Positions 36,014 through 44,467 of a stretch of DNA of 64,000 nt are shown here, piece by piece (the first letter of the stretch is position 1; the number at the start of each line of letters is the position of its first letter). Position numbers and translations under genes: made by a program. The stretch comes from Profundibacterium mesophilum KAUST100406-0324. GTDB taxonomy: Bacteria > Pseudomonadota > Alphaproteobacteria > Rhodobacterales > Rhodobacteraceae. The stretch spans positions 248,001 through 312,000 of the forward strand of contig NZ_APKE01000014.1 in the NCBI RefSeq assembly GCF_009835145.1. Direction: 5' to 3'. The notes beneath the pieces were generated by a model, which saw only the letters and a list, made by a program, of their open reading frames with translations, searched no databases and had not been told where the DNA came from.

Positions 36014-36589
36014 TCAGCCGGTGCCCTTGGGGTAGAGGATGACCCGCGTATCCATCGGAACGTCGTTGTAGAGCATCACGATATGCTCGTTGGTCAGACG
36101 GGCGCAGCCATTCGAGACGGCGGTGCCGACCGTCCATGGCTGCCCGGTGCCGTGGATGCGCAGGTAGGTGTCGCCCCGCTCGGGCGTGAAGAGATAGAGC
36201 GCCCGTGCCCCGAGGGGGTTGTCCGGTCCGCCGGGCATCCCGTCCTCGTACTGTTTGTATTTCTCGGGCTCGCGCTCGATCATGCCGGGCGTGGGGGTCC
36301 AGCTCGGCCATTCCTTCTTGGCGCCGACGGTGAACTCGCCGCTCTCGTAAAGGCCCTCGCGACCGACGCCGCAGGTGTAGCTGATCGCCTCGGCCCCCGG
36401 CAGTGTCCAGTAGAGCTTGAAGTAATCGGGAAATACGTGGATTTCACCGGGCGCGATGTCATCCCGGATGGTTACCCGCCTGGGAAGGTACTCCTCCGGC
36501 AAGACGAAATTCTCGTGCGCGCGCCCTGCGCCGGCGAGCCCTGCGCCCAGGGCCGCGGAACCTGCGGCAAGGAATGTCCGTCTCTTCAT
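36014..36589 (-). CDS. L,D-transpeptidase (ErfK/YbiS/YkuD), probable Tat substrate
   Basis: A 191-residue periplasmic enzyme. The N-terminus MKRRTFLAAGSAALGAG is a twin-arginine-type signal, ending near AHE at about 30. The catalytic signature is complete: HGTGQPWTVG then SNGCARL with the nucleophilic Cys. It would make 3-3 cross-links or anchor proteins to diaminopimelate. The start at 36589 is preferred to the ATG at 36595 because the GGAGA site sits eight bases before it but touches the earlier ATG. It is a single gene with its own terminator. Confidence 0.9.
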   Translation of the reverse strand: MKRRTFLAAGSAALGAGLAGAGRAHENFVLPEEYLPRRVTIRDDIAPGEIHVFPDYFKLYWTLPGAEAISYTCGVGREGLYESGEFTVGAKKEWPSWTPTPGMIEREPEKYKQYEDGMPGGPDNPLGARALYLFTPERGDTYLRIHGTGQPWTVGTAVSNGCARLTNEHIVMLYNDVPMDTRVILYPKGTG

Positions 36590-36820
36590 ATTCATTCTCC
36601 GTTCGTGCATCTCGGGTTACCCCCTAACGTATCAGGTGGGGATAAAGTCCCTCAAATATACAGATCTCAATATATCGTGTCCTGCGGGACGCACTGCCCC
36701 GTGCCAATGGCGCGGGGAGGTGACCAGGCAAGGCCGGTCACGCCGCTCGTCCGCATGGCAAGCATGGCGCCCCGGGGTCTTTCGGAGCGCCGCGGGGCGC
36801 GTGATGCGTATCGACCGGGG

Positions 36821-37276
36821 CTAATGGCCGCGCAGGGCCTCGATCGTCTCGATCAGAATGATCTCCGCCTCCCGGAAGGCCATGATCGGTTCGTTCGCGG
36901 GATTGGTCATCGCGGTGAAAGCCGATTCGCGCAGCTCCGCTGCAAGTTCGGCATCCTCGGACTTTACCCGGATCCGCGAGAAGCCGGCACCGACAGCCTG
37001 GTTGGGCGGTGCGGCCTGGTCCGATGCGGCGAGCGGGGCGATCAGGTCGGTGATCGTGTCGCGCAGGGCCTCGAGAGCGTCGGGTTCCAGATGCGCGGTC
37101 TGCCTTTGCCCGCCGGGGCCGCGCATGGTGACAGCGCCGTCATCCTCGATGCTCAGCAGGGCCGGCGTGTCGGGGGAGCGGGCCCCCGTCACGTCATATG
37201 TCAGGACCGGCTCCGCCATGCCGGGCAGGGCCCGGATGGCGAGAGCGAGGGTCAGGAGAGCGCCGGCGGCCTTCAT
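36821..37276 (-). CDS. Hypothetical secreted protein coupled to the metalloprotease
   Basis: A 151-residue protein I do not recognise. Residues 1-21 form a likely signal peptide (MKAAGALLTLALAIRALPGMA). The mature part has a SPDTPALLSIEDDGAVTMRG beta-like start and an acidic helical second half (about 65-150) with DALEALRDTITDLI. There is one Met-rich short helix and no Cys, so no disulfides. Its ATG overlaps the metalloprotease stop as ATGA, so the two are translated together. An inhibitor, chaperone or partner of the protease is a reasonable guess but unproven. Confidence 0.75.
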   Translation of the reverse strand: MKAAGALLTLALAIRALPGMAEPVLTYDVTGARSPDTPALLSIEDDGAVTMRGPGGQRQTAHLEPDALEALRDTITDLIAPLAASDQAAPPNQAVGAGFSRIRVKSEDAELAAELRESAFTAMTNPANEPIMAFREAEIILIETIEALRGH

Positions 37277-38061
37277 GCGGCCTTGTTGCGCCGGCGACGA
37301 ATGGCCCCGAAGGCGCCGAGCCCGGCAACCAGCATCACGCCGCTGGCCGGCAGCGGAACGGGGGAGGGGGCGATCACTTCCTCGAACCCGGCAAGACGGT
37401 AGCCCAGGTCGGTGAAGCTGGCGAGGCTGGTGTCGGAGAAGAACGCGTTGGAGCTCAGGAAGCCGGTCATCAGCTCCCTGTTGCCGCAGCCGAATTCCTC
37501 GTCCCAGTGGGCGTTGCGCGTGCCTTCGCCGCTGACGATGTCGACGGGAATGAAGGTCGCGTTCGCGTCGCATTCGCCACGATAGGCCTCGAGAGCGGCC
37601 GCGCCGGTGTAACGGCCCGATTCGGCTTCATAGAGACCGTTCTCCTCCCACAGGGTGCCGAGGCCGAGCACATGAGCCACCTCGTGGTTGACGAGATCCT
37701 CGAGCTGATCGTTGCGCTCGATGTAGTAGAGGTCGATCTGGTCAAGGATCAGCCCGCCGCCGGTGGAGTAGACGTATTCCCCGGCATGCACGGCGCCCGT
37801 CGGGCCGGCGGAGGCGAGGGTGCCGAAGGAGCCGTCGATATGGACCGCGCTGGCGTCGATCTGGAACGTGTTGAAGCCCGGGTCGACGATATAGCCGGAG
37901 ATCATGCTTTCCCAGAACGTCTCGATCCGGCCGAACACGCTCCGCTGGGAGTCGTTGAAGCCGCTGAGGTTGAAGGAAAGGTCGAACGTCGAGGCTTGGA
38001 CGCTGGCGGCAGCCATAGGAATAGCGGCCGCGGCGAAAGCCGCAGTAAGATAATAGTTCAC
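37273..38061 (-). CDS. Leishmanolysin-like zinc metalloprotease with VPLPA C-terminal anchor
   Basis: A 262-residue secreted protein. After a signal peptide (about 1-24) comes the zinc motif HEVAHVLGLG, with His126, Glu127 and His130. A third ligand candidate is His185 (AHWDEEF), and the ELMTGF segment with Met198 resembles the Met-turn of M8-type metzincins. The C-terminus has VPLPASG (235-241), a transmembrane helix and the basic tail RRRRNKAA, the VPLPA-CTERM sorting signal of Rhodobacterales. The start is a GTG at 38061 preceded by GAGGAG; no nearer ATG has a site. Substrate unknown. Confidence 0.85.
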   Translation of the reverse strand: MNYYLTAAFAAAAIPMAAASVQASTFDLSFNLSGFNDSQRSVFGRIETFWESMISGYIVDPGFNTFQIDASAVHIDGSFGTLASAGPTGAVHAGEYVYSTGGGLILDQIDLYYIERNDQLEDLVNHEVAHVLGLGTLWEENGLYEAESGRYTGAAALEAYRGECDANATFIPVDIVSGEGTRNAHWDEEFGCGNRELMTGFLSSNAFFSDTSLASFTDLGYRLAGFEEVIAPSPVPLPASGVMLVAGLGAFGAIRRRRNKAA

Positions 38062-38122
38062 CTGAGAACTCCTCGATTTTGTCCCGTAACGCGGTTTGTC
38101 CGCGCTGTTTGTGTGTAAGGGG

Positions 38123-38151
38123 ACTATCGGAAAGGAATGCTTAAGCGTCAA
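38123..38151 (-). promoter_or_regulatory. Likely sigma-70-type promoter of the metalloprotease gene
   Basis: On the minus strand TTGACG (38146-38151) and GATAGT (38123-38128) are separated by 17 bases, ending 61 bases before the GTG start. The -35 matches five of six consensus bases and the -10 four of six. Confidence 0.6.
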
Positions 38152-38207
38152 AGAGAGGGATTGAGATGACCTGCAAATAAGCAGATATGCGCTTCTGGCG
38201 CATCGCC

Positions 38208-38228
38208 CCGGCGGCATTTCGCCGCCGG
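38208..38228. repeat. Hairpin downstream of pnp
   Basis: An 8-bp perfect stem CCGGCGGC/GCCGCCGG with a 5-base loop, 17 bases past the pnp stop. It lacks a T run on either strand. It is possibly a 3-prime-end structure for the pnp mRNA. Confidence 0.45.
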
Positions 38229-38244
38229 AGCGTTATTAGGGGAA

Positions 38245-40377
38245 CTACTGACCGGAGGCCTCGGGCAGTTTTTCCTTGCCTGTATCCTGATCGACCATCT
38301 TCATCGCGAGTCGCACCTTGCCGCGATCGTCGAAGCCGAGCAGCTTGACCCAGACCTCCTGGCCCTCCTTGAGTACGTCGGAGGGATGATTGAGGCGCTT
38401 CTCCTCGATCTGGCTGACATGGACGAGACCGTCACGCTTGCCGAAGAAGTTCACGAAGGCGCCGAAATCGACGATCTTCACGACCTTGCCCTTGTAAACC
38501 TTGCCTTCTTCCGGCTCGGCCACGATCGAGTGGATCATGTCATAGGCCTTCTGGATGGCCTCGCCATTGGCGGACGCGATCTTGATGATGCCGTCATCGT
38601 TGATGTCGACCTTGGCGCCCGAGGTCTCGACGATCTCGCGGATCACCTTGCCGCCCGAACCGATCACTTCGCGGATCTTGTCGGTCGGGATCTGCATCGT
38701 CTCGATGCGCGGGGCGTGGGGGCTGAAATCCGACGCGCCGGAGAGGGCCTTGTTCATCTCGCCGAGGATATGGATGCGGCCATCCTTGGCCTGGGCCAGG
38801 GCCTTCTCCATGATCTCGGGCGTGATGCCTGCGACCTTGATGTCCATCTGCAGCGAGGTGATGCCCTTCTCGGTCCCGGCGACCTTGAAGTCCATGTCGC
38901 CCAAGTGGTCCTCGTCGCCGAGGATGTCGGTCAGGATCGCGTAATCACCGTCCTCCTCGAGCACGAGGCCCATCGCCACGCCGGCCACGGGGGAGGTCAG
39001 CGGAACGCCGGCATCCATCATCGACAGCGAGCCGCCGCAGACCGAGGCCATCGACGAGGAGCCGTTGGATTCGGTGATCTCGGAGACCAGACGGATCGTA
39101 TAGGGGAAATCCGTCGCCGCCGGCAGGACCGCCTGAAGCGCGCGCCAGGCCAGCTTGCCGTGGCCGATCTCGCGGCGGCCCGGAGGTCCGAAGCGGCCGA
39201 CCTCGCCCACCGAGTAGGGGGGGAAGTTGTAATGCAGCAGGAAGTTGGAGCGGTAGGTGCCGTGCAGCGCGTCGATCATCTGCTCGTCATCGCCGGTGCC
39301 AAGCGTGGTGACGACAAGGCCCTGCGTCTCGCCGCGCGTGAAGAGCGCCGAGCCATGGGTGCGGGGCAGCAGGCCCGTTTCGGCCACAATCGGACGCACC
39401 TCGTCGGTGCGGCGTCCGTCGATGCGCTTGCCGTTCTTGACGACATCGCCGCGCAGGACCGCGGATTCGAGCTTCTTGAAGGCGGAGCCGAGATTCTCGT
39501 CCTCGAGCTGCTCCTCGCTGAGCTGGCCGCGGATCTGCTCGCGGGCCTGCGAGACGGCAGCGACGCGCTCCTGCTTGTCGGTGATCGCGAAGGCATCGCG
39601 CATCTTTTGCTCGCCCGCCGATTTCACCGCTGCATAAAGGTCGGAGTAGTCGGCCGGCTGGAAGTCGAAGGGCTCCTTTGCGGCGTCCTCGGCCAGGTCG
39701 ATGATCAGGTCGATCACCGGCTGGATCTGCTCATGGGCGAACTTCACCGCGCCCAGCATCTCTTCCTCGGTCAGCTCGTAGGCTTCCGATTCGACCATCA
39801 TGACGGCGTTCTTGGTGCCGGCCACGACAAGGTCGAGACGCTGCTCGGGCTTGTTGCGCAGATCGTGCATGTCCTCGATCTCGGGGTTCAGCACGTATTC
39901 GCCGCCCTCGAAGCCGACGCGGCAGCCGGCGATCGGGCCCATGAAGGGCGCGCCGGAGATGGTCAGCGCCGCGGAGGCCGCGATCATCGCGACCATGTCG
40001 GGGTCGTTGACCAGGTCGTGGCTCAGCACGGTGCAGATCACCAGGACCTCGTTCTTGAAGCCCGGAACGAAGAGCGGACGGATCGGACGGTCGATCAGGC
40101 GGCTGGTCAGCGTCTCCTTCTCGGTGGGACGCGCCTCGCGCTTGAAGAAGCCGCCGGGCACCTTGCCCGCGGCATAGTATTTCTCGTTGTAATGCACGGT
40201 CAGCGGAAAGAAGTCCTGACCGGGCTTTTGCTGCTTGGCGAAGGTGACGTTGGCCATCACGCTGGTCTCGCCGAGCGTGGCGATGACCGAGCCGTCGGCC
40301 TGACGGGCGACCTTGCCGGTTTCAAGCGTCAGGGTCTCTTCACCCCATTGCATCGATTTCTTCGTAACGTTGAACAT
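38245..40377 (-). CDS. pnp: Polyribonucleotide nucleotidyltransferase (PNPase)
   Basis: A 710-residue phosphorolytic 3-to-5 exoribonuclease of the degradosome. It has the two RNase PH-like cores (about 10-225 and 320-550; active site in the second, with [10 protein letters not shown]), the linking all-alpha domain, a KH domain with [11 protein letters not shown] (about 567-577) and a C-terminal S1 domain with [14 protein letters not shown] (about 625-640). Length is standard. It follows rpsO on the same strand, the conserved proteobacterial arrangement, with a 172-base gap containing a strong hairpin. Confidence 0.98.
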   Translation of the reverse strand: MFNVTKKSMQWGEETLTLETGKVARQADGSVIATLGETSVMANVTFAKQQKPGQDFFPLTVHYNEKYYAAGKVPGGFFKREARPTEKETLTSRLIDRPIRPLFVPGFKNEVLVICTVLSHDLVNDPDMVAMIAASAALTISGAPFMGPIAGCRVGFEGGEYVLNPEIEDMHDLRNKPEQRLDLVVAGTKNAVMMVESEAYELTEEEMLGAVKFAHEQIQPVIDLIIDLAEDAAKEPFDFQPADYSDLYAAVKSAGEQKMRDAFAITDKQERVAAVSQAREQIRGQLSEEQLEDENLGSAFKKLESAVLRGDVVKNGKRIDGRRTDEVRPIVAETGLLPRTHGSALFTRGETQGLVVTTLGTGDDEQMIDALHGTYRSNFLLHYNFPPYSVGEVGRFGPPGRREIGHGKLAWRALQAVLPAATDFPYTIRLVSEITESNGSSSMASVCGGSLSMMDAGVPLTSPVAGVAMGLVLEEDGDYAILTDILGDEDHLGDMDFKVAGTEKGITSLQMDIKVAGITPEIMEKALAQAKDGRIHILGEMNKALSGASDFSPHAPRIETMQIPTDKIREVIGSGGKVIREIVETSGAKVDINDDGIIKIASANGEAIQKAYDMIHSIVAEPEEGKVYKGKVVKIVDFGAFVNFFGKRDGLVHVSQIEEKRLNHPSDVLKEGQEVWVKLLGFDDRGKVRLAMKMVDQDTGKEKLPEASGQ

Positions 40378-40506
40378 CTACGTTTCCTGTCTCGGCCTCG
40401 CGGGCGTTCCCGGACGGCCGTTTGCGTGCGGGGCCCCATGCCCCTTGGCCTTTCGTCATCATTTCCCGGTCGGCAAGGCCCGGACCGCGCGGAAAGATCG
40501 CAAGCG

Positions 40507-40540
40507 TCACGCCCCGCGCCAGGTTCGGCGCGGGGCGTGA
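40507..40540. repeat. 14-bp perfect hairpin in the rpsO-pnp spacer
   Basis: Arms at 40507-40520 and 40527-40540 are exact reverse complements with loop AGGTTC, starting 10 bases beyond the rpsO stop. There is no T run in the direction of transcription. In E. coli the same spacer carries an RNase III-processed hairpin that lets PNPase repress itself, and this one is placed to act similarly. Confidence 0.7.
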
Positions 40541-40549
40541 GCGATGTCC

Positions 40550-40819
40550 TTAGCGGCGGATGCCCAGGCGCTTGATCAGGTCCTGATAGCGCGAGACGTC
40601 CTTGGCCTTGGTGTAGTCGAGCAGCTTGCGGCGCTGGGCCACCAGCTTGAGCAGACCCCGACGCGAATGGTTGTCTTTCTTGTGGGTCTTGAAGTGCTCG
40701 GTCAGCGTGGTGATCCGGCTGGTCAGAATCGCGACCTGGACTTCCGGCGAGCCGGTGTCGCCGTCCTTGGTGGCGAAGTCCTTCATGATCTTCTGCTTGT
40801 CTTCTGCGGTGATCGACAT
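40550..40819 (-). CDS. rpsO: 30S ribosomal protein S15
   Basis: An 89-residue primary 16S rRNA-binding protein with [15 protein letters not shown] at the start, [15 protein letters not shown] (22-36) and the [12 protein letters not shown] block (46-57) that contacts the helix 20-22 junction. It ends [12 protein letters not shown]. Length equals the family norm. It precedes pnp on the minus strand. S15 often represses its own translation through a leader structure. Confidence 0.98.
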   Translation of the reverse strand: MSITAEDKQKIMKDFATKDGDTGSPEVQVAILTSRITTLTEHFKTHKKDNHSRRGLLKLVAQRRKLLDYTKAKDVSRYQDLIKRLGIRR

Positions 40820-41199
40820 CGGGGTCTCCTTTTCAAGTGAGTGTCAGGTATGGCGCAGGCCGGGATGTCGTCCAGCACAGGCCCATGGAGCCCCCCCGCG
40901 CGAACGGAAGGGATGCGCGCGTATAGGGGAAAACCCGCCACAAGGGAAGCGCCGCGTCATTTGCGGCGCGAATCGGGCGGGCGGGCCGCGATCATGCCTT
41001 GATTGGGGGAACGAACCGGCGGATTTGACCGATTTTCCGGATCAATCTCCCTGTTTCCGGCAGATTGGCGATTGGGTGGCGACAAAAGGGCGGAAAAAAG
41101 GCGAAATTCGGGCATGATCCGGAAGAGCGTGTCATTACTTTGTCATCACCACGGCCCAGGCAGAACGCCCAGGTCTCCGTCTGCCAACGGGAGTGCCTT
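40820..41199. other. 380-base spacer upstream of rpsO
   Basis: No convincing gene is seen. The part near rpsO must carry its promoter and leader; TATACG on the minus strand around 40920-40925 is a possible -10 box without a good -35. An inverted repeat of 7 bp, GCGCCGC/GCGGCGC at 40949-40969, could belong to a leader structure. The rest (41000-41199) is less GC-rich and likely promotes the small rightward gene at 41200. Confidence 0.5.
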
Positions 41200-41478
41200 A
41201 TGATTTACCTGATTGCCTTGTCCCTCGGCGTCGCCCTTGGCGCCTACCTCGTCGGCGAAAGCCGCGCCGCCCGTCCCGCGGCGCCGGTCTTTCCCCGTGC
41301 CCGTCTCTCCGAGCCGGGAGCGCCGCGCCGCGCCATGCCCCGGCATGGAAACCGCGGTGCCCATGAATGGGTGCGCGCCGGTGCCCGCGCCCAGCTTCAG
41401 CAGACGCTGATCCCGATCGAGGCGCATGCGTCCCACGTGCCCGTCCGGCTCGACCGTCCCTGCCGGATGATCGGCTGA
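41200..41478 (+). CDS. Small predicted membrane protein, unknown
   Basis: A 92-residue hypothetical protein. Residues 1-20 (MIYLIALSLGVALGAYLVGE) are one hydrophobic segment, and the rest is basic and rich in Arg, Ala and Pro, probably disordered and cytoplasmic or periplasmic depending on orientation. GGGAG precedes the ATG at 41200. I recognise no family. The clear site and membrane segment favour a real gene, but the composition of the tail is also what random GC-rich sequence gives. Confidence 0.5.
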   Translation: MIYLIALSLGVALGAYLVGESRAARPAAPVFPRARLSEPGAPRRAMPRHGNRGAHEWVRAGARAQLQQTLIPIEAHASHVPVRLDRPCRMIG

Positions 41479-41574
41479 ACGCGGCTCCCCCCCCTGCAAG
41501 GGTCGCGCCCCCGCGCCGCTGCCATCCGCATCCCGGCCTCGTCCGGCAGTCGCAAGGGCCGCTTCGGATGTCGC

Positions 41575-42462
41575 TCAGACGGAGAAGAAGGGGACGAAGC
41601 TGCGCAGCACGGCCTCGGGGTTCTCTTCCATGACGAAATGTCCGCTGATGCAGGACGCGCTCGTCAGGTCGGGTGCCCAGGAGCGCCAGATGCCCTCCGG
41701 ATCGCCCGTTTTCGCCGGCATTCCCTCCGCTCCATAAAGATAGAAGACCGGCATGCCGAGCATGCGCCCCGCCGCGCGATCCTCCCGGTCGAGCCGCCGG
41801 TCGATGCCGGCTCCGGCACGGTAATCGGCGCACATCGCCGCGCGGCGTGCGGGGTCCGACATCTGCGCCCTGTAGGCGGCAAGGGCGTCCGGCGCGAAGG
41901 CCGACAGATCGCCACTGCCCGACCAGTGCGACAGGGTCCAGTCGACATAGCCTGAAGGATCGGCGCCGATCATCCGCTCGGGCAGGGGGGCGGGCTGGGC
42001 AAGGAAGGTCCAGTGATAGGCCGTCATCGCAAGCTCCGCCGACCAGGCATCCCAGAAATCGCCCGTGGGAACGATCTCGACCAGGCCGAGACGGCGCACG
42101 CGGGCGGGATGGTCGAGCGCCATCCTGTAGGCGGCGCGCGCGCCCCGGTCATGCCCGAGCACACAGGCCGCCTCGATCCCCAGCGCATCGAGCAGCCCGG
42201 CGATGTCGTCACCCATGCGCCTCTTGGAGTAGGTTTCATGCGCCGGATCGTCCACCGGGGCGTCGCTCGCGCCGTAGCCGCGCAGATCGGGCACGATCAC
42301 GTCGAACCGCTCCGCCAGCGCAGGCGCCACTTGCGACCAGCACAGGGAATTTTGCGGATAGCCATGCAGGAGCACCAGCGGCCTGCCGCGTCCCGCGCGC
42401 CGCACCGACAGGCGGAGCGGCCCTACATCGACCATGCGGTGATCGAACTGCGAGAATTCCAT
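41575..42462 (-). CDS. Haloacetate/fluoroacetate dehalogenase-like alpha/beta hydrolase
   Basis: A 295-residue hydrolase. The nucleophile is Asp105 in GHDRGARAAYRMALDHP, with Arg106 and Arg109 in the substrate-carboxylate positions. His150-Trp151 (YHWTFLAQPAPLPERM) and Tyr214 (DYRAGA) match the fluoride pocket of fluoroacetate dehalogenase, and His275 (SGHFVMEENP) is the base. The charge-relay acid position appears as Glu129 (LVEIVPT) rather than Asp. Epoxide hydrolase is less likely, since the two lid tyrosines are not apparent. It is divergent from the acidic-protein gene and has no haloacid transporter beside it. Confidence 0.82.
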   Translation of the reverse strand: MEFSQFDHRMVDVGPLRLSVRRAGRGRPLVLLHGYPQNSLCWSQVAPALAERFDVIVPDLRGYGASDAPVDDPAHETYSKRRMGDDIAGLLDALGIEAACVLGHDRGARAAYRMALDHPARVRRLGLVEIVPTGDFWDAWSAELAMTAYHWTFLAQPAPLPERMIGADPSGYVDWTLSHWSGSGDLSAFAPDALAAYRAQMSDPARRAAMCADYRAGAGIDRRLDREDRAAGRMLGMPVFYLYGAEGMPAKTGDPEGIWRSWAPDLTSASCISGHFVMEENPEAVLRSFVPFFSV

Positions 42463-42595
42463 TCAATATCCTCGTCCGGGCAGGAGGGGTTTCTAAGCAT
42501 TCATGACGAAGGTGATCTTCTTTCGATACCCCGCTTCAACACAAGTCCCCTAGAGCGACGGAACGCAGGAAAAGCGTCAGGAAGGATCGGCGGTC

Positions 42596-43948
42596 ATGTT
42601 CGCGGGAATGTTCTTTGCAAGTCTGCTCGCCGCGACGGCGCTTCCCGATTTCCTCGCGGGGCGGGCCGAGCCGGAGGACGAGGACGATGTCGTGGGCCAT
42701 CTTCCGGACCCCGACCGCACCTTGCCGGGGGACGCGGCCGGCGCCGAGCCGGCCTCGGCGGAGCGCCCCGGCATGCAGCCGCCGCCATGGCTCGCGCTCC
42801 AGGGGCCGCTCGCCCTTGATCCGGGGGGCGCGCCGCGCCTGCCCGCGACGCTCGCCCTCAGTCCCGAACCGGGCGAAACCGTGATCGAGGATTTCATGCC
42901 GGGCCGCGATCGCCTGGTGCTCAGCCTCAGCGCGGAGGCCGGCGATTTCGAGTTGGTCGACCGCGGCGATGCGTTGGAGGAGGCGGTGCCGAGCGAGCAG
43001 TCGCGCCTGTCCTGGCGTGAGCCCGGCGGCGGCGTCACCGTGATCTTCGCCGATCTCGATCGCCTGCCATCGCACAGCATCGATATGGTCCTCGTCGACC
43101 CGAAGACCGGCGAGGCCACGGAACCGGTGATCCTGGCGGAGGTCATGGAGTTCGCGCAGGATGCGGAACCTTCGGATGCCGGCGGGGACCCTGTCGATGA
43201 TGCGCCCGCCGGTGCGGCCGTCTCGGCCGCGGTGCCCGGCGACATGCCCGAACTGGCCGCCGTGTCGCCGATGCCCTTCGCGGATGCGGCCACGCAACCG
43301 CTCGCCGCGGCGGCAGGTCACCTGCCGGAGGGTGGGGGCGTGCATGGCGGTGCCGGCGCGCAGGTGGTGGCGCTGCATCCCAGGTCCCTCCCCGAGGAGG
43401 GCACCGCGCCGCCCGGGACCCGCGCGGTCGGGACCCACGAAGCGTCGCCCGCAACGCTCCATGTCCTGCCCAGTGCCGACGAGGGCGGCGAGGATGACAT
43501 GGTGATCGTGCCGGTTGGCGGGGCAGTCGGGGAGCCTGCCGGGGCGATCGGCCCCTCGGGTGCATATGATGTGCGGGGCGTCCTCGAACCCGAAGCGCCA
43601 TCCGGCCCCGTCACCGATGAAAACCTCGATGGAAGCGCCGCTGACGGGTCCGCCGGCGAGCCGGTTCTCGTTCCCGTTCCGGGCGCCGATCCGGAGACGT
43701 TCTGGCTGACGCGCGGCGGAGAGAGCCTTGCCGAGATCCACGGCTTCCTGCCCGGAGAGGACATTCTCAGGATCAGTCTCGACCCGGAGCAATCGCCGGG
43801 GGATCCCACGGTCCGCGTGCTGACGGCGGGTGATGCGGGCGATGCCCTCGTCCTCGTCAATGGCGAGGCGATGGCGATCCTGCGCGGGGCGCCATCCGCA
43901 CGGGCCGACGATATATATGTCGACCGGAGCCGCACGCTGTTCCGGTAG
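42596..43948 (+). CDS. Large acidic protein with duplicated DFxPGxDxLxL domain, unknown
   Basis: A 450-residue protein I cannot name. The first 22 residues are hydrophobic (MFAGMFFASLLAATALPDFLAG), a membrane anchor or signal. Two related domains follow: one near 88-167 (GETVIEDFMPGRDRLVLSL) and one near 365-445 (GESLAEIHGFLPGEDILRISL, then VLVNGEAMAILRG). They are joined by about 190 residues rich in Ala, Gly, Pro, Asp and Glu. The pattern resembles the C-terminal modules of RTX/type I-secreted proteins of Rhodobacterales, but no GGxGxDxUx repeats are present. AGGAAGGA precedes the ATG at 42596. Confidence 0.75.
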   Translation: MFAGMFFASLLAATALPDFLAGRAEPEDEDDVVGHLPDPDRTLPGDAAGAEPASAERPGMQPPPWLALQGPLALDPGGAPRLPATLALSPEPGETVIEDFMPGRDRLVLSLSAEAGDFELVDRGDALEEAVPSEQSRLSWREPGGGVTVIFADLDRLPSHSIDMVLVDPKTGEATEPVILAEVMEFAQDAEPSDAGGDPVDDAPAGAAVSAAVPGDMPELAAVSPMPFADAATQPLAAAAGHLPEGGGVHGGAGAQVVALHPRSLPEEGTAPPGTRAVGTHEASPATLHVLPSADEGGEDDMVIVPVGGAVGEPAGAIGPSGAYDVRGVLEPEAPSGPVTDENLDGSAADGSAGEPVLVPVPGADPETFWLTRGGESLAEIHGFLPGEDILRISLDPEQSPGDPTVRVLTAGDAGDALVLVNGEAMAILRGAPSARADDIYVDRSRTLFR

Positions 43949-43951
43949 GGC

Positions 43952-44467
43952 CTAGTCCTGGCCGGGCCAGGGCTGCGGCTGCGCGGCATAGGGTATGTAG
44001 AGCGGATGCTTGGGGTGACCGTGCTTGGTCAGCCCGAGATGACTTATCTCGTGGCCCGCCTGCCGGAGCAGCGTCTCGACCGCCGGTCCGCGATCCTGAT
44101 AGGCCCCGTGCGTTCCCCAGGCGCAGACGATGCTGTCGGCCCATTCGGCCGAGCCTGCGATCGCGGCATCGTTCTGGGGGCCCACGGGATCGTTCGCGCG
44201 GCGCAGGGCCCTGGGATCGGTGTCGCGCCAGGCGAAGATGTTGCAGACCCGGAACCCGCCGAAGCCGAGCGCCCTGGCGCGCCGTTCGCAGCGCTCGACC
44301 GTGGGATCGTTCGCCAGCTCCGTCGCGGTGGAGGGGTTGAGCATGACGAAGAGCACGCGGGCGCCCGCGCTGTCCCAGACACGGGTCAGCTCGTAGCGAT
44401 AACGTTCGCAAGGCGAGTAGAGGGCGCTGCTCTCGGCATCGTTCTTGCGCGCCTCACGCCGGATCAT
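43952..44467 (-). CDS. DUF1643 domain protein
   Basis: A 171-residue protein of the DUF1643 family. The core [47 protein letters not shown] (residues 39-83) contains the conserved NPSTA and NLFAWR-type blocks. The function of the family is unknown, and it is often carried on mobile or accessory DNA. Here it overlaps the truB end by 14 bases and so is translated from that operon. It converges on the acidic-protein gene with three bases between stops. Confidence 0.88.
   Translation of the reverse strand: MIRREARKNDAESSALYSPCERYRYELTRVWDSAGARVLFVMLNPSTATELANDPTVERCERRARALGFGGFRVCNIFAWRDTDPRALRRANDPVGPQNDAAIAGSAEWADSIVCAWGTHGAYQDRGPAVETLLRQAGHEISHLGLTKHGHPKHPLYIPYAAQPQPWPGQD

Noticed and set aside
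35648-37402. 584-codon plus-strand frame across the cydA start, L,D-transpeptidase and hypothetical gene
   Set aside because: It crosses several genes, a terminator and a promoter region on the other strand, and has low-complexity shadow composition.
38386-40575. 729-codon plus-strand frame opposite pnp
   Set aside because: It is antisense to pnp throughout and has the repeated Leu-Ala-Asp-Val pattern of a shadow frame.
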